A stretch of 64,000 nt of DNA. Source: Serratia marcescens (lineage in GTDB: Bacteria; Pseudomonadota; Gammaproteobacteria; Enterobacterales; Enterobacteriaceae). Numbering within the stretch: position 1 is the first letter of the stretch; each line of letters opens with the position of its first letter. The notes under the pieces are model-generated. The model worked only from the letters and a program-made list of their open reading frames with translations. It did not search any database and had not been told where the DNA came from. Positions 28,585 to 45,623 of the stretch are shown in pieces. Made by a program: the position numbers and the translations under genes. The stretch spans positions 186,001 through 250,000 of the forward strand of contig NZ_MJAO01000003.1 of NCBI RefSeq assembly GCF_001902635.1, written 5' to 3'.

Positions 28585-30882
28585 TTAAGCGGGTTGGTGG
28601 ATGAGTAAATGGTAATTGATACCGCCGGTACCGAAGGCGTTGATCGCCGCCCGGCGCCCGTCTTCGCCGTGCGGCCAGTCGAGCGCGGTTTGCGGGATCT
28701 CGGCCGGGATCGCCGCCAGCGGCAGTTCGGCATTCAACGCCGTCACCGGCGTGGGCGGGATCTGGCCGTGTTCGAAAGCGCTCAGCACTTTGCACAGGCT
28801 GAGCGCGCCGGCGCCGGCGAAACAGTGGCCGAAGTTGTACTTCACCGAACCGATGTACAAAGGGGAGTGCGCGGCGCGGCGATACCCCTGTCGCAATGAG
28901 GCGATTTCCGCCCGATCGCCCAGTTCGGTGCCGGTGCCGTGCGCTTCGAGATACTGTACCTGGCGTGCATCGACGGCGCTCAGGCTCAGGGTTTTCTCGA
29001 TCGCCAGCGCCTGCCCCTGCGGGTCGGGCGCGGTCATGGAATAGCTGTCGCAAGATCCCGATATCGCTTCGATGGTGGCGATGGCTTGCGGTGCCGCCTG
29101 CCCGGTCAGAATGAAGAAGCCGCCGCCGTCGCCGGGGGTAAAACCGTCGGCCTGTCTGGCGAAAGGGCGAATGCGTGAAGCGGAAAGCATCATTTGCGCG
29201 CTGCACAGCACCATATCGCGTTCGAGCGTCGCCGTTTCGATGCCGCCGACCACCACCGCATCGTAGCGGCCGGCCTGTAACGCCCTGACCGCATTGTGCA
29301 AGGCGGCCAGCGAACTGGCGCAGGCCGCTTCGACCGCGTAACAGTCCGCCTCGACCCCGAGCTGTTGAGCCAACAGCTGCGCGGTGCCGATGCCGCAGGC
29401 ACCGTGCCAGCTCCAGCGATTGATCGCGGGTTGGGGCGGAGGCGAGAGAGAGAGGCCGGCGGGAGGCAATACCGGCCACAGCGCCCCCATTGCCTGTTGC
29501 CGATCGGCGCTCAGAGACAGGTTGCTGGCGACGATAATGGCGATGCGTTCAAAGCGTCGCAGGCTGTCGGACCACGTCGCGCAGCCATTAAGGGCATGCA
29601 ATTGCGTGACGTCGAGACGCTGCTTTTTGACCGGCATCATGGGGCGCACCAGCTCAAGCTGCGCCGGATCGTGCGTTGGAAAACTCATGGCATGGCCGAT
29701 GTAGGTGCTGAGCTTTTGCGGCGTGGCTCGCACGAAGGCGCCGGGATGCAGCTGTTCGGGGCTGTGATCGCGCAGGGCGTCCTCCCCGTTGCGCAGGGTT
29801 TGCCAGAAACGCGCTTTATCCAGCCCCTGCGCGGTGATGGGCTGATAGTCGATGATGCTTACGCGCGGCGAAACCGTCGGTTTTGTCGGTTTTAACGATG
29901 GCGTCGGCGTCGCCGCTATCCGCCAGCGATAGCCGGTGAAAGAGTGGCCGGCGCACGCCTGCCGCCGTTGCAACAGCATGTCGAGGAGATGGCAGAACAC
30001 CTGATTGGCGCCGGCAAAATAATCGGCGTTCGGCGCCGTATCCTGTCGTTCGGCGATCAGGGTCGAAAATTGCGCCATTACCGGCCACCCCTGTTCCTGC
30101 GCGACGTCCAGCGGGCAAACGACTAGGCTGATTGCCCCTTCCAGCCAACAGGCCGAAGAGGAAACGCCCTGTGCCAGCAGCATGTCCGCCTGGGGCTGAT
30201 GGTGGAAGCATTGTACGGCGGTTAGCACCGCCATGCGGCTGTCGGCATGGCGAAAACAGTCTTGTGCCAGCTGCAACAAGCGCAGGCCGCCCAGATCGGC
30301 GCCGTCGAGGGTTTGGCATTTGCCGCGCGTGCGGGCGAAATGGGCGATGCGCGCGGGAATGCTGGAGGCCATTTCCCCCACGCGATCGTGAGATGAACTG
30401 CCGAACGCCTGAGCCAGCGGCTGCTTGTAGTCGTCAACCCGGCGCATCACCGCCGCCGGTGGGTGCCCCTGCGCGTCAAACCGTTCCGCCAGGCTGCGCA
30501 GCGCGCCTACTTTGGTGGCGTTGCGATAGGCCGCATCGCTGCCTAAATGGGTGGCGCAAAATTGATCGCAGCGGTCGCGCAGCGCGTCGGATAGCGTCAG
30601 ATGCTGCATGGCGGCGGAAGCGGCCTGCAGCGCCAGACGAGTCTCGCGGCTGACCGCCAGTCGAAACAGCGGCGGGATGGCGAATTTTTTGAAGTCAAAA
30701 GCGGCGTCGTCGATCTGACGGCCGCGGATCGGCGCGGCGGCGTCGCTCCACGACATCGGCGGCGGGGCGTCGAACAGCGCCGACCAGGCGGCGCCGTTCG
30801 ACAGATCAACAGGATCGAAGCCGGGCAGTGCGCAGCCGATGCCGACCAGCGCCAGCGGCGCGGCGTGGGTTCCCTGGCTCAT
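28585..30882 (-). CDS. pigJ: PigJ, ketosynthase with a degenerate N-terminal KS domain
   Basis: 765-aa protein with two ketosynthase-like halves. The C-terminal KS (from about 340) has a complete triad: Cys521 in [12 protein letters not shown], His648 in [11 protein letters not shown] and His686 in [11 protein letters not shown]. The N-terminal half (about 10-310) keeps the KS fold signature but has lost the nucleophile ([12 protein letters not shown] near 189-200), resembling a chain-length-factor partner. In the pathway PigJ condenses the pyrrolyl thioester with malonyl on a PigH carrier domain. Its ATG overlaps the pigI stop (ATGA). Confidence 0.94.
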   Translation of the reverse strand: MSQGTHAAPLALVGIGCALPGFDPVDLSNGAAWSALFDAPPPMSWSDAAAPIRGRQIDDAAFDFKKFAIPPLFRLAVSRETRLALQAASAAMQHLTLSDALRDRCDQFCATHLGSDAAYRNATKVGALRSLAERFDAQGHPPAAVMRRVDDYKQPLAQAFGSSSHDRVGEMASSIPARIAHFARTRGKCQTLDGADLGGLRLLQLAQDCFRHADSRMAVLTAVQCFHHQPQADMLLAQGVSSSACWLEGAISLVVCPLDVAQEQGWPVMAQFSTLIAERQDTAPNADYFAGANQVFCHLLDMLLQRRQACAGHSFTGYRWRIAATPTPSLKPTKPTVSPRVSIIDYQPITAQGLDKARFWQTLRNGEDALRDHSPEQLHPGAFVRATPQKLSTYIGHAMSFPTHDPAQLELVRPMMPVKKQRLDVTQLHALNGCATWSDSLRRFERIAIIVASNLSLSADRQQAMGALWPVLPPAGLSLSPPPQPAINRWSWHGACGIGTAQLLAQQLGVEADCYAVEAACASSLAALHNAVRALQAGRYDAVVVGGIETATLERDMVLCSAQMMLSASRIRPFARQADGFTPGDGGGFFILTGQAAPQAIATIEAISGSCDSYSMTAPDPQGQALAIEKTLSLSAVDARQVQYLEAHGTGTELGDRAEIASLRQGYRRAAHSPLYIGSVKYNFGHCFAGAGALSLCKVLSAFEHGQIPPTPVTALNAELPLAAIPAEIPQTALDWPHGEDGRRAAINAFGTGGINYHLLIHQPA

Positions 30883-32354
30883 CGGGCGCTCACCTCGGAC
30901 AAACGCCCCCTGTCCACCTTGCCGTTCGCGTTGGTCGGCAGGCTGTCGGCGACCACCAGTTGGCTGGGGATCATATAGGCGGGCAGTCTGGGCTGCAGGA
31001 ACTGTTTGAGCTCCAGCAGGTTGGGGCGTGGCGCGCCGGGATAGAGCGTGATCACGGCGATCAGTTTTTGCCTCAGCTCGCCGAGCTCGACGTACAGCGC
31101 GGCCTGGCTGACCGAGGGATGATGATGAAGGATCGATTCGATCTCGCCCAGTTCCACCCGGTAACCGTTGATCTTCACCATGTCGTCAAGGCGGCCGCGG
31201 TAGACCAGGCCATTCGCCGTTGTCTCCACCCAGTCGCCGGTCGCGTGGCATTGGTGCGGATGCCACGCCGCCTGCCGCGATGAGGTGACGTTGCTGTAAC
31301 CGGGGGTGACGCATGGCCCGCCGATCAGCAACTCACCGCGTCGGCCCGGCGTACCGTCGATCGGCTGCAGGTGTCCTTGCTCATCCACCAACTGCGCCGT
31401 CAAGCCGGGCAGCGGATGGCCGATGGGGATCTGCTCCAGCGTCTCCAGCTGCGCTCGATCCAGCGCGTAGGCGGTGCAGACATTGGTTTCCGTCGGGCCA
31501 TACCAGTTGCTGACGCGGCACTGCGCCGGCAGATGCGTGACCAGGCGCCTCAGCGCGGCGGCCGGGTAAGGCTCACCGGCGAACGTGACCTGGCGCAGCG
31601 TTTTCACCGCCGGTGGCGTCAGCAACGCGCTCTTTTCCAGCATGGCTAAAATCGAGGGAACGCTGTACCACAGGGTGACGCCGTGCGTTTGCAACCCGCG
31701 CACGAGGGCCTGGCAATCTTTCTGCTCGCTTTCGCGCACGAGCCAGGTCGCGGCGCCGGCGCAAACGCCGGCGAACAGATCAAAGGTGCTCAGATCAAAG
31801 GCGAAACTGGCATGGTTGGCCAGCACGTCGCGCGCCGTCAGCTGCGTATCGCCGACGGCCCAGTGGATGAAAAACGTCAGCATGTCATGGGTGATTTGCA
31901 CCCCTTTCGGGGTGCCGGTGGAGCCTGAAGTATAGAGGATGGCGGCGAGGGGCGATTCGAGCGCGTCGACGGCTTCCGGCCAGGCGCCAGCGAGATCGGT
32001 GCGGTCGTCGAGCGCGCTCAGCCAGGTCTCATCGACGATCAGCGCGGGAGAGGCGGCGGCGATAATGCGTTCGATGCGCGCCGCCGGTTGGCTGAAATCG
32101 ATGGGAACATAGTGGTTGCCGCTCAGCCAGCATGCGTACATGGCGGCGACGGCGTCGGGCCCTTTTTGCAGGTTGAGCAGCACGGCCTGCCGGTTCAACC
32201 CGGCGCGTCGCAGCGCCTCCGCCATGATGCAGGCGCGGTCAGCCAGGCGGCGATAGCTCCAGCGCCGATCGCCGCACAGCAGAGCGGTGCTTTCCGGCGC
32301 TTGCCGGGCGTGCCTGAACAGCGCCCCCAGTATCGGTGAAGTGAAGGTCGCCAT
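30879..32354 (-). CDS. pigI: PigI, L-prolyl-AMP ligase
   Basis: Adenylation enzyme (491 aa) that activates L-proline and loads it on the PigG carrier, the first step of MBC synthesis. The ATP-binding loop [12 protein letters not shown] is at 140-151. The [32 protein letters not shown] and C-terminal NGKVDRG segments follow in normal order. ATG 32354 lies 4 bases after the pigH stop; in-frame sequence further upstream belongs to the end of pigH in another frame. Confidence 0.95.
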   Translation of the reverse strand: MATFTSPILGALFRHARQAPESTALLCGDRRWSYRRLADRACIMAEALRRAGLNRQAVLLNLQKGPDAVAAMYACWLSGNHYVPIDFSQPAARIERIIAAASPALIVDETWLSALDDRTDLAGAWPEAVDALESPLAAILYTSGSTGTPKGVQITHDMLTFFIHWAVGDTQLTARDVLANHASFAFDLSTFDLFAGVCAGAATWLVRESEQKDCQALVRGLQTHGVTLWYSVPSILAMLEKSALLTPPAVKTLRQVTFAGEPYPAAALRRLVTHLPAQCRVSNWYGPTETNVCTAYALDRAQLETLEQIPIGHPLPGLTAQLVDEQGHLQPIDGTPGRRGELLIGGPCVTPGYSNVTSSRQAAWHPHQCHATGDWVETTANGLVYRGRLDDMVKINGYRVELGEIESILHHHPSVSQAALYVELGELRQKLIAVITLYPGAPRPNLLELKQFLQPRLPAYMIPSQLVVADSLPTNANGKVDRGRLSEVSAR

Positions 32355-32358
32355 GATG

Positions 32359-34305
32359 TTAAACCTCGGCGGCGCGTGTGCGCTCTTCCCGTCGGACTTC
32401 GCCGTTGACGGGCACGCCGGTCTCCAGCGCCGCCGCCACCAAGATGGCGTAGGCTTCATCCAGATCTTCCCGCGTGTGCTCGCTGGTCACGCTGATGCGT
32501 AAGCGGGCGTCGCCCACGCTGACGCCCGGGAAGACCACGGTTTGGCAGAACAGCCCGCGCGCCCGGACGGCGCGGCCGAACAGCAGCGTTTTGGCGTCGT
32601 CGCCCACCACCACCGGAATGATGGCCGAGTCGGAATGCTCGAGGTCAAAACCGGCATTAAGCAGCAGCGTGCGGAAGTAGTAGATGTTGTCCCACAGTTT
32701 GGTCAGGCGTTCAGGTTCACGCAGCATCACGTCGATAGAGGCGATCACGCCGGCGGCGACCGCGGCGGGAATGGTGGCGGCGAAGACATAAGAGTTGGAG
32801 TAGAAACGCAGATATTCGACTACTTCGCCGTCGGCGCAAACGAAGCCGCCCAACCCCGACAGCGCCTTGCTCATGGTGCCCAGTTCCAGATCCACCTGGC
32901 CTTTCATATTGAAGTGTTCCGCCGTGCCCGAGCCGGTTTTGCCCAATACGCCGGTCGCGTGCGCGTCGTCGACCAATACGCGCGCGCCGTAGCGTTCGGC
33001 CAGCTTCATCAAGCGCGGCAGATCGACGATATCGCCGTGCATGCTGAAAACGCCGTCGGTGACGATCAGTTTGCCGCCCGGGTGATCGGCGTATTTGGCC
33101 AGCGATTTCTCCAGGCTGGTCAGAGAGTGGTCATAAATTTTCCGCTGTGCGCCCGCCAGCTTGCAGCCGTCCTGGATGCTCATGTGGTTGATGGCGTCGG
33201 TGAACACCAGATCGTGTCGGCTGGTCAGGGCCGAGATGCACCCCAGGTTGGCCGAGTAGCCGGACGGATAGACGATACAGTCCTCACGCCCTTTTAGCTT
33301 GGCCAGCTTGCGCTCCAGCTCCAGATGCAGCACGTTGCTGCCGGCGATGATGCGGCACCCGGTGTTGGTGGCGCCGTACAGGCCGGCGGCGTCCTGGATG
33401 GCGTGGATCACTTCCGGGTGGTTCGACAACCCCAGATAGCTGTTGGATCCGAACATCAGAAATTCGCGGCTTTTACCGGTGATGTCGTCGAACATGACCG
33501 CGCGGTTTTTGCACGGCGTTTCCAGCGGCATGCCGTACCAGTAAAGCTGGCGCTGTTTTTTATCGCGATAAAAAGCGCCGAATTCGCGCGTTTTATGGAA
33601 TAAATCCGGGTGCTCGATGCCGACGAAGTCCCGCATGGTACGGGGATCGCCGATCTCATCGCGCGCGTCCGGCTGCGGGGGCGCCACGGCGGGCTGCGGT
33701 GCGGCGGCGGCGGTAGTTCGCTGGCCAAAGCGGCTGAACCACGCTTCGCCCAGTTCCTGAACCAGCCGCGCCGCCAGGCTGTTCTCCAGCTCAGCCAGCG
33801 TGCGGCACTCCGCCAGCGCCGCGTTGTCGTCCAGGCCCAAGGTCTTGAGCAGCTCGTTGCGCGCCGTCACCACCGCCACGGAGTCGATACCCAGGTCGCC
33901 TTCAATGGCGGCGTCGGGGGTCAGTTCATGCACTTCGTACCCGCTGTGGGCGGCGAACACCTGGCGCACGAGGGCGCTCAGCCACGCCTGCGGCGTATCG
34001 GGGGCGGTTTGCACGGCAACGATCGGTGCCGGCAGCGTGAAACCGCGCTGCAAAATACCGTCGAGCGCGTCCTGAATGGTTTTGATCTCTTGGATCTCCA
34101 ACGGCGTATTTAATTGAAACTGACGGTTCAGCGCCCCGGCGATTTCCGCCAGCGCGATGGAGTCAACGCCCAAATCGTTTTCCAGATGGCTGTTCAGGGC
34201 CAGTGCCGACGGTTCGTACTCGGTCAACCGGGCGAAGGTATGCAGCACCGATTGCCGGACGGCTTCATGCGCGTGCGTGGCGCTATCGACGGAGTGAACG
34301 CTCAT
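32359..34305 (-). CDS. pigH: PigH, tandem carrier / PLP-dependent oxoamine synthase
   Basis: 648 aa. Two acyl-carrier domains lie at the N-terminus with phosphopantetheine serines Ser49 (LGVDSIAL) and Ser142 (LGIDSVAV). An alpha-oxoamine synthase domain (5-aminolevulinate synthase family, about 230-640) follows, with [15 protein letters not shown], the VDDAHATG motif and the PLP lysine segment [11 protein letters not shown]. It uses serine to make 4-hydroxy-2,2'-bipyrrole-5-methanol from the PigJ product. Start overlaps the pigG stop (ATGA). Confidence 0.95.
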   Translation of the reverse strand: MSVHSVDSATHAHEAVRQSVLHTFARLTEYEPSALALNSHLENDLGVDSIALAEIAGALNRQFQLNTPLEIQEIKTIQDALDGILQRGFTLPAPIVAVQTAPDTPQAWLSALVRQVFAAHSGYEVHELTPDAAIEGDLGIDSVAVVTARNELLKTLGLDDNAALAECRTLAELENSLAARLVQELGEAWFSRFGQRTTAAAAPQPAVAPPQPDARDEIGDPRTMRDFVGIEHPDLFHKTREFGAFYRDKKQRQLYWYGMPLETPCKNRAVMFDDITGKSREFLMFGSNSYLGLSNHPEVIHAIQDAAGLYGATNTGCRIIAGSNVLHLELERKLAKLKGREDCIVYPSGYSANLGCISALTSRHDLVFTDAINHMSIQDGCKLAGAQRKIYDHSLTSLEKSLAKYADHPGGKLIVTDGVFSMHGDIVDLPRLMKLAERYGARVLVDDAHATGVLGKTGSGTAEHFNMKGQVDLELGTMSKALSGLGGFVCADGEVVEYLRFYSNSYVFAATIPAAVAAGVIASIDVMLREPERLTKLWDNIYYFRTLLLNAGFDLEHSDSAIIPVVVGDDAKTLLFGRAVRARGLFCQTVVFPGVSVGDARLRISVTSEHTREDLDEAYAILVAAALETGVPVNGEVRREERTRAAEV

Positions 34306-34565
34306 GCGGCACCCCCTGCGGTGACTTGCGCTTGCAACCGTTGCACCAGCGCGACCATCGCCTGCACCGAGGCGAAGTTCGCCGGGTGGATCTCATGCAT
34401 GCCGATGGCGACGTTGGACTCCTGGCGCAGAAAATCCACCAGATCGAAAATGGAGGCGGAATCGACGACGTTCAGTTCAAACAGCGGGGTTTGAGCGTTC
34501 AGGCCGTCTTGATCACCATCCAGATACTGCGTGGCGATATGCTGGATCAATTTGCTTTCTAACAT
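34302..34565 (-). CDS. pigG: PigG, prolyl/pyrrolyl carrier protein
   Basis: 87-aa free-standing carrier protein. The phosphopantetheine serine is Ser36 in LNVVDSASIFDLVDFL. It carries proline loaded by PigI and is oxidised to pyrrolyl-S-PigG by PigA. RBS GGGAG lies 6 bases before ATG. It is 23 bases after pigF and overlaps pigH by 4. The carrier motif reads VDSA rather than the usual DSL, a known variation among prolyl carriers. Confidence 0.94.
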   Translation of the reverse strand: MLESKLIQHIATQYLDGDQDGLNAQTPLFELNVVDSASIFDLVDFLRQESNVAIGMHEIHPANFASVQAMVALVQRLQAQVTAGGAA

Positions 34566-34588
34566 TGCGAGCTCCCGTTGCTAACTGG

Positions 34589-35605
34589 TTATTTTTCGCC
34601 GACGATCAGGGTTCGTGGGCCGGCTATTTTCATGATGCGCGCGTTGCTGAATCCCGCCTGGCGGAACCTGTCCAGGTATTCCTGCGAGCTGCTCTCTATG
34701 CCGCCGTCGGTGGAGACCAGCATGTTCAGCGACAGCAGGGCGGTAAACTCCGGCCCCGATTTGTCTTCGTTCAGCGGCGTTTCGGAAGCGATGAAGCGAC
34801 CGCCGGCCGGCATCGCCCGATAGATGTTCCGCAGGATGGTCAGTTGGGTTTCCGGGGCGTAGTCGTGCAGCATCCATCCCAGGTGGATCAGGTCGTAGCC
34901 GCCGATCGGCAGATCGCCGCTGATGACATCGCCTTCCACCACGTCGATGCGTTCGCCATAGCCTTGCAGCGTCAGCTTGTCGCGCAAAAACGCCGAAGCC
35001 TGCGGCAGTTCGCAGATCGCCAGCGCGATCCCGGGGTAAGCGTCGGCGATCGCCATCGGCAGGCTGCCGATCCCGCTGCCGATGTCCAAAAACGCACGGT
35101 GTTGTGAGAAGTCGTAATCGCGCACAAAGCCGGCGATAAAGGGCGCGGCGAATTTACCGAGAAACTCCTGGAAATCCGCCACGTCGTCCGGGTTTTGGTA
35201 CAGAATGTCGAACCAACTGCGGTCGTCGCCGAACACCGTGCGGCGCTGGTGGGCATCGTTTCGCACCGCCGTTTTCAGCTCGCCCCACAGCGGGTACAGG
35301 AAGGTATCGATATGGCGGCCCAGCCACCCCAGCCACTGCGGTTCGTCGCTCAACAGAAAAGCCCGGTGAGCGGCGGGCAGGTGATAGAGGCCGTCTCGCT
35401 GGTCGAGATAGCCCATGGCCCGCAGCGCGATGAGCAACTGTTCGGTCGAGCGCGCCGGGCAGCCAAGCCGTGCGGCGATGTGCGCCGCGTCGGCATCCCG
35501 ATCGCGCAGCTGATCGAACAGCTTCAACGCCAGTGCGGCGGTCAGCGCTTTGGCCTGGAAAAATCCCATCATCTGGTTGACTGCATCTTGCTTGGTTAAA
35601 GGCAT
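34589..35605 (-). CDS. pigF: PigF, SAM-dependent O-methyltransferase
   Basis: 338-aa class I methyltransferase of the small-molecule O-methyltransferase family. An N-terminal winged-helix dimerisation region precedes the SAM-binding FLDIGSGIGSLPMAIADAYPG motif. GDVISGDLPIGGYDLIHLGWMLHDY is the typical acidic and His-containing catalytic section. It methylates the 4-hydroxy bipyrrole aldehyde to MBC, with PigN. RBS GGAGC is well placed, 10 bases after the pigE stop. Confidence 0.94.
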   Translation of the reverse strand: MPLTKQDAVNQMMGFFQAKALTAALALKLFDQLRDRDADAAHIAARLGCPARSTEQLLIALRAMGYLDQRDGLYHLPAAHRAFLLSDEPQWLGWLGRHIDTFLYPLWGELKTAVRNDAHQRRTVFGDDRSWFDILYQNPDDVADFQEFLGKFAAPFIAGFVRDYDFSQHRAFLDIGSGIGSLPMAIADAYPGIALAICELPQASAFLRDKLTLQGYGERIDVVEGDVISGDLPIGGYDLIHLGWMLHDYAPETQLTILRNIYRAMPAGGRFIASETPLNEDKSGPEFTALLSLNMLVSTDGGIESSSQEYLDRFRQAGFSNARIMKIAGPRTLIVGEK

Positions 35606-35615
35606 TGCCGGCTCC

Positions 35616-40777
<5,162 letters not shown>

Positions 40778-40947
40778 GATGAGTTCCTTGTGCAGCCAAA
40801 ATGGAGTGACGGCTTCAGCCAGGCGGGCAAATTTGGCACGACAAAGCCCGCGACGGTCTCTGCAGGCGGCGGTTGCCGCGCGCATCACCCTCGTTGTATT
40901 GCGCTGTTTTCAGGCGGATTGTTTACCTTCGCCGGATATGGCGCGGA

Positions 40948-43614
40948 CTAGCCATCGGCACGTTCTCCGTGTTGAATAATGACCGTCCCGCTGTCGCCAT
41001 CGAGGATCAACGTGTCGCCGCTGTTGATCAGCTGAGTGGCGTTCTTGAGGTTGACCGCCGCGGGGATGCCGAATTCGCGCGCCACGATGCAGCTGTGGGA
41101 CAGCGCGGAGCCGATGTCGGTGACGATGCCCGCTGCCAGCGCGAAGAGCGGGGTCCAGCTGGCGTCGGTAAAGCGCGCCACCAGGATTTCGTTGGGTTGC
41201 AGTTCGCCGGCCTGCGTCTGCAGATCGGTGATGACGCGCGCTTTCGCCACCACTTTTCCGGGGCTGGCCGCCAGCCCGAACAACACGCCGGTGGGGCTTT
41301 CCGCGGTGGGCGCTTTCATCCTGGGCTGATACCCCCCGACGATCGCCATCGGCGGCTCTTCCGCATGCAGATTCAGCAGATGCTGGTGGCGATTGCGTTC
41401 GATCAGATCGGCGGCGAACGCTTCCTGCGCCGACTGTTCTCCCGCCATAAACGCGCGGAAGCGCTCGAAGTCCACATACGGCAGATCGGCCGTTTTGACC
41501 ATGCCTTGCGCTTCGAGGCGCCGCAGCACTTCCAACATGATGCGGCGGTAGAACCAGGTTTCGGTGACGAAGGTGGGCCGGGTCGCTTCGCGGCGTTCGG
41601 CCATCACGCCATACAGTTTGGTGATGAGTTTCAGCTTCATCCGGCCAAACCAGGGCATTGCTTTAAGCAGCGCCGCACTGTCCTCATGGCGCAGTCGCTC
41701 CGTCTCCCGCAGTTTCTTGTGCAGATCCACCGGATGTTGCAGATACATTTTCATCACTTGCAGCAGGTAACTGGGGTCGTCGCTCCAGCGCGGAATGCTC
41801 AATTCGAACTCCTGGCGGCCACGGGCGCCGAACTCGAACAGGAAGGCGCTGAAGTCGCCTTGCCAGAAAGCACGCGAATCCTGTTCGGCGGGCAGGACGC
41901 TGACCAGTTCCTGCGCGCTGTGTCGCTCGAACAGGGCCTTCAGAGCCGGTTGACGATTGACCGTCTCCACCAGGCCGAGAATACCCAGCGTGACTTCGAT
42001 GGTGCGTAGATTGTTCATCGACGCCTTGATACGATTCTGCAATCCGTTGCCCCGCCCTTTGAGGTAACGTTCGCAGGTCAGCGCCAGCGCGTCGTAAAGC
42101 GCGAAAGACTGAAGGAAGAAGGGCATATAGGCGGCGCAGCTGTCGAGGAAATAACCGTCGATGCGGCTGAGCTCCCGTTCCAGTTCCTGATGCGTCATGG
42201 CCGTCAGATCCAACGCCAGAAAGCGGCGCGTCTCGCGCTGGCGCAGGGCGATCATCGTATCGACGGTCGCGGCGGCGCTGCGCAGGTTATGCGCCTGTTG
42301 TTTCAGCCAGTACCAGGCGCTCTTGAGATAAGCCCATCCCTGTACGCCGGAACCATAGGGATTTTTATACCCGCTGAAATCGATATCGGCGGTGGCGTAG
42401 CGGGTGGTGAATTTCATTTCGTCGCGGGTTGGCGGGCACTGGCGGAGCATGTAGGCCGATCCGGAGATATTCAGATAGACGTAGCCTTGCAAATACCCCA
42501 TATAGATCTGCCAATCGCCGATATCCGCCAGCCCCATGGTTTTGATCGCCGGGCCATGAATGTGCTTTTGATAAAACTGGCAAAACGACAGCCCCAGCGG
42601 CGTCATCAAACCGGTAACGATCTCGCCGGTGTCCATCCGGGAGAAAAAGGCCCGTTCCTTGACCGCCGGATCGCTTTCCCACGGGTTGGCGTAAAGCACC
42701 TGAGCCGGTTTGGCCTGTGTGGTGACCGGCCGCGCCTGCAGTAGCCACACCCGATCGTCTTTCACCGCCCATTCGATATCCAGTTCTGTGCCGTAAATCA
42801 GCCGGGTTTGCCGGGCCAGCGTGGCCAGCTGCAGCAGCTGTTCCGGGGTTAAACTGGGGGCGTCCCGCCTGGCCTCGGGCGTTTGCAGCAGGGCGACGCG
42901 TCCTTGCGCGTCTCGCTGGCAATAGTGCGGCTTGTGGCGAATTTGCCGTTCGCGGATCTCGCCGCTCGCCTTGTCCAAAATAAAGCTGTCGGTGGTGACT
43001 TGCCCGGAAACCACGCCTTCTCCTAGCCCCCAGCAGCTGTCGATGACGATATGGTCGGCATTGCCCGTCAGCGGATCCTGGGTAAACATGACGCCGGCGG
43101 CATCGGCATCCACCATGATCTGCAAGACGACGGCGATATCACTCTGCGCCGCCGACGTCCGGCTATACTGCGCGGCGCGTTCCGCCCAGAGCGAAGCCCA
43201 GCAGGATTGCACCTTGCGCACCACCTCGTCATCCCCGCGCACGTGCAGGTAGGTGTCGTATTGCCCGGCGAAAGAGTGGGTCAGCCCGTCCTCTTCCAGC
43301 GCCGAAGAGCGCACCGCAAGCGAGGCGTCGTTGCCCAACTGCTTGCAGGCGTGGCGGATCGCCTGGTCGAGCGGGGCGGGGATGGCGGCGCGCAAAATCA
43401 TCTCGCGCACGTTGTCCGGCTCGCCCGCGTTGAGCAGCTCTCCCGGTACGGCGAATTCGATAAATTGCCTGTAAGCCTGCGCGGTGATGCAAAACGCCGG
43501 CGGTACCGGCAAACCCGCCTGAATCAAATGATTCAGCGAATGGGCTTTGCCGCCCAGTCGATGGGGTTCCAGCGTTTTATCGCCGGAGAGCTCAACTACC
43601 AGGGTTGGGTTCAT
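40948..43614 (-). CDS. pigC: PigC, prodigiosin synthetase (MAP/MBC condensing enzyme)
   Basis: 888-aa ATP-dependent terminal enzyme that joins MBC and MAP to prodigiosin. It is built like PEP synthase/PPDK. The N-terminal ATP-grasp part starts [21 protein letters not shown] and includes [11 protein letters not shown] and [10 protein letters not shown]. The C-terminal PEP-utiliser swivelling domain has phospho-His840 in [16 protein letters not shown]. The middle is specific to PigC/RedH proteins. Start overlaps the pigB stop (ATGA). Confidence 0.95.
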   Translation of the reverse strand: MNPTLVVELSGDKTLEPHRLGGKAHSLNHLIQAGLPVPPAFCITAQAYRQFIEFAVPGELLNAGEPDNVREMILRAAIPAPLDQAIRHACKQLGNDASLAVRSSALEEDGLTHSFAGQYDTYLHVRGDDEVVRKVQSCWASLWAERAAQYSRTSAAQSDIAVVLQIMVDADAAGVMFTQDPLTGNADHIVIDSCWGLGEGVVSGQVTTDSFILDKASGEIRERQIRHKPHYCQRDAQGRVALLQTPEARRDAPSLTPEQLLQLATLARQTRLIYGTELDIEWAVKDDRVWLLQARPVTTQAKPAQVLYANPWESDPAVKERAFFSRMDTGEIVTGLMTPLGLSFCQFYQKHIHGPAIKTMGLADIGDWQIYMGYLQGYVYLNISGSAYMLRQCPPTRDEMKFTTRYATADIDFSGYKNPYGSGVQGWAYLKSAWYWLKQQAHNLRSAAATVDTMIALRQRETRRFLALDLTAMTHQELERELSRIDGYFLDSCAAYMPFFLQSFALYDALALTCERYLKGRGNGLQNRIKASMNNLRTIEVTLGILGLVETVNRQPALKALFERHSAQELVSVLPAEQDSRAFWQGDFSAFLFEFGARGRQEFELSIPRWSDDPSYLLQVMKMYLQHPVDLHKKLRETERLRHEDSAALLKAMPWFGRMKLKLITKLYGVMAERREATRPTFVTETWFYRRIMLEVLRRLEAQGMVKTADLPYVDFERFRAFMAGEQSAQEAFAADLIERNRHQHLLNLHAEEPPMAIVGGYQPRMKAPTAESPTGVLFGLAASPGKVVAKARVITDLQTQAGELQPNEILVARFTDASWTPLFALAAGIVTDIGSALSHSCIVAREFGIPAAVNLKNATQLINSGDTLILDGDSGTVIIQHGERADG

Positions 43615-45623
43615 GGCGTTACCTCCGCAGGCGTTGCGGGCATCGCGAGGCGTTCTTTCACCGCTTTGGCGGCGTGCAGCCCGGCCAACACTGCGCTTTC
43701 GATATTACCGATGCCTACGCTGTCCTGATTGGCGAAGTGAATGTTTTCAAACGGCCTGCTGGCCTGGTGAAACACCCCCTGGGCCTGTTGCCCGGCGACC
43801 GAGGTCACCAGGCCCGCGGGCCAGAACCAGATTTGAATGTCTTCAATGATGTCGGCGTTAATGCCCATATTGCCCAGCACCTTGGCGATTTCGACATAGG
43901 TCTGCTGCTGCAACGCCGGGAATTCGTTTTGCGCGGTGCGCCCTTGCCGCTCTGGCCGGGTGGTCGGTTTGAGCAGGGTTAATACCCCGGTTTCCACATT
44001 GAGGTGATTGTCCATCCAATTGGCGACCAGGCAGGTGCCGGCTTTGCTCCAGTAGTAAGGCGTGCGGGCATTTTCCGGCTCGATGAGATAGCCGCCGAAT
44101 GAGCGTTCGAGGATCGGCTTTTTCAACAGCACGTTCGCCAGGTAGTAATCTTCATGGCGGATTTTGCGGATTGCCGCCAACTGCTCTTTGGGCAGGGCGG
44201 GCAGCCAGGTTGGCAAATGCGTTTTGGGGGCGGCCCAGATCACTTGTTTGGCTCTGACTTCGCTGACTGCGCCATTGACGCTCAGCTGGATCACCGTTTC
44301 GTCGTTTCCGGGCGTGATGCCTTTAAGCTGTACGCGGCTTTGCAGCCTGACGTTGCTTTGCACATCGAGATAGTCGTGCAGCCCGGCGCTGATGCTGCCG
44401 TTACCCCCCGGCAGCGTCACCAGATTGCCGCGCAAATACCCTACCAGGAAGTGCAATCCGACGTAGGCGGACACTTCGCGGATATCGAGACATTCCACGC
44501 GCAGCGTGGTGCTCACGGCATTCTCCACCAGCTTGCCGAATTTTCTCGGCGGCCGCAGGTGCGCCGGAACCTGACCCAGCTTGTGCGGCTCGAACAAATA
44601 GGTATACAGCGGGATATTATCGAGCAGCGTCATATGCTCTTTGCTCCAGGCGCTCTCCGGCGTCCAGGGCATGCTGGGATACCGTTCGCCGCGCGGCGAG
44701 AAGGTATCCAGGAAGGCATACAGATCGGCGAAAATCGGATCGCCCAACTGCTTTGCCGCAATAACATAAGGCTTACCGATCAAGACATGCAGGAACAGCT
44801 GCCCGGTCAGGCGCCAGACGGCGGGTTTGAGCAGGTAAACCGGCTGTTTGAGAAAACCGACGACGACTTCGCCCAGGCATCGGAGCAGCAAGAAGGTGTC
44901 GAAAAACACCAGCGTGTCCTTTTCGTTGGACTTATAGGCGCCGCTCAGACCGATTTTCTTTAGCAGCTGCAACATGAACGAATCCGGCAGCGGCTCCTGG
45001 AAGCAGACCCCGGCGATGGGGAACTTCAGGCGGTTCACCGCACTATAGCGAGCGTTGCCGCCGAAGGAGGCGCTTTTTTCCAACACCAGAACCCGGCGGT
45101 CGGTCAGTTCGCTGGCCGCGGCCAGACCGGAGACACCGCCGCCGATGATCACCACGTCATACTCGTCGTCCAGCGGGGGCGTTACCGGGCCGCCTGTCGC
45201 CGGCGTGGGCGTGGAAAAGTCGCGCGTGGGGAACGTGCGCGGCTTGGGCTTGCGGTGGTGTTGCTGTCGCAGCATGTACAGCGCCGCCAGCGCAAAAATC
45301 GCATCGAGCAACAGGACCTGCGGCTGGGCGCGATGCAGGATAGTGACAAACACCGCCATCATCAGCAGCTGGCAGTAGATGACCAACGTCGTCCAACGCG
45401 GGTTGAACATCAGTACCGCGCCGGAGCCAAACAGCGCCACGCCGGTCAGCACATTGACCGCCGCGCCGTGCGCCGCCAGCCAAACCGTCGCCCCGGCGTA
45501 CCAGGTGCCCTGGTTCGTCACGGCCGCCTGCTGCAGAATATCGGCGACGTTTTCCAACTGAGGGAAGGCTTTCGCCAGGCCGGCCAGCATGTAGAGCACG
45601 GCAAAAAGGCGTTGAACGATCAT
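43611..45623 (-). CDS. pigB: PigB, membrane-anchored FAD oxidase (H2MAP to MAP)
   Basis: 670 aa. Residues 1 to about 120 form four hydrophobic helices with a DoxX-like look ([16 protein letters not shown]). The remainder is an FAD-dependent amine-oxidase-type domain with the dinucleotide loop [12 protein letters not shown] (about 160-170). It oxidises dihydro-MAP to 2-methyl-3-amylpyrrole, probably at the membrane. ATG 45623 shares its A with the pigA stop (TAATG), fixing the start; open frame further upstream is only read-through inside pigA. Confidence 0.94.
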   Translation of the reverse strand: MIVQRLFAVLYMLAGLAKAFPQLENVADILQQAAVTNQGTWYAGATVWLAAHGAAVNVLTGVALFGSGAVLMFNPRWTTLVIYCQLLMMAVFVTILHRAQPQVLLLDAIFALAALYMLRQQHHRKPKPRTFPTRDFSTPTPATGGPVTPPLDDEYDVVIIGGGVSGLAAASELTDRRVLVLEKSASFGGNARYSAVNRLKFPIAGVCFQEPLPDSFMLQLLKKIGLSGAYKSNEKDTLVFFDTFLLLRCLGEVVVGFLKQPVYLLKPAVWRLTGQLFLHVLIGKPYVIAAKQLGDPIFADLYAFLDTFSPRGERYPSMPWTPESAWSKEHMTLLDNIPLYTYLFEPHKLGQVPAHLRPPRKFGKLVENAVSTTLRVECLDIREVSAYVGLHFLVGYLRGNLVTLPGGNGSISAGLHDYLDVQSNVRLQSRVQLKGITPGNDETVIQLSVNGAVSEVRAKQVIWAAPKTHLPTWLPALPKEQLAAIRKIRHEDYYLANVLLKKPILERSFGGYLIEPENARTPYYWSKAGTCLVANWMDNHLNVETGVLTLLKPTTRPERQGRTAQNEFPALQQQTYVEIAKVLGNMGINADIIEDIQIWFWPAGLVTSVAGQQAQGVFHQASRPFENIHFANQDSVGIGNIESAVLAGLHAAKAVKERLAMPATPAEVTP

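Noticed and set aside
40778-40888. A 37-codon N-terminal extension of PigD
   Set aside because: There is no ribosome site at 40888, while ATG 40777 has AAGGAA at the right distance. The gap is still flagged separately.
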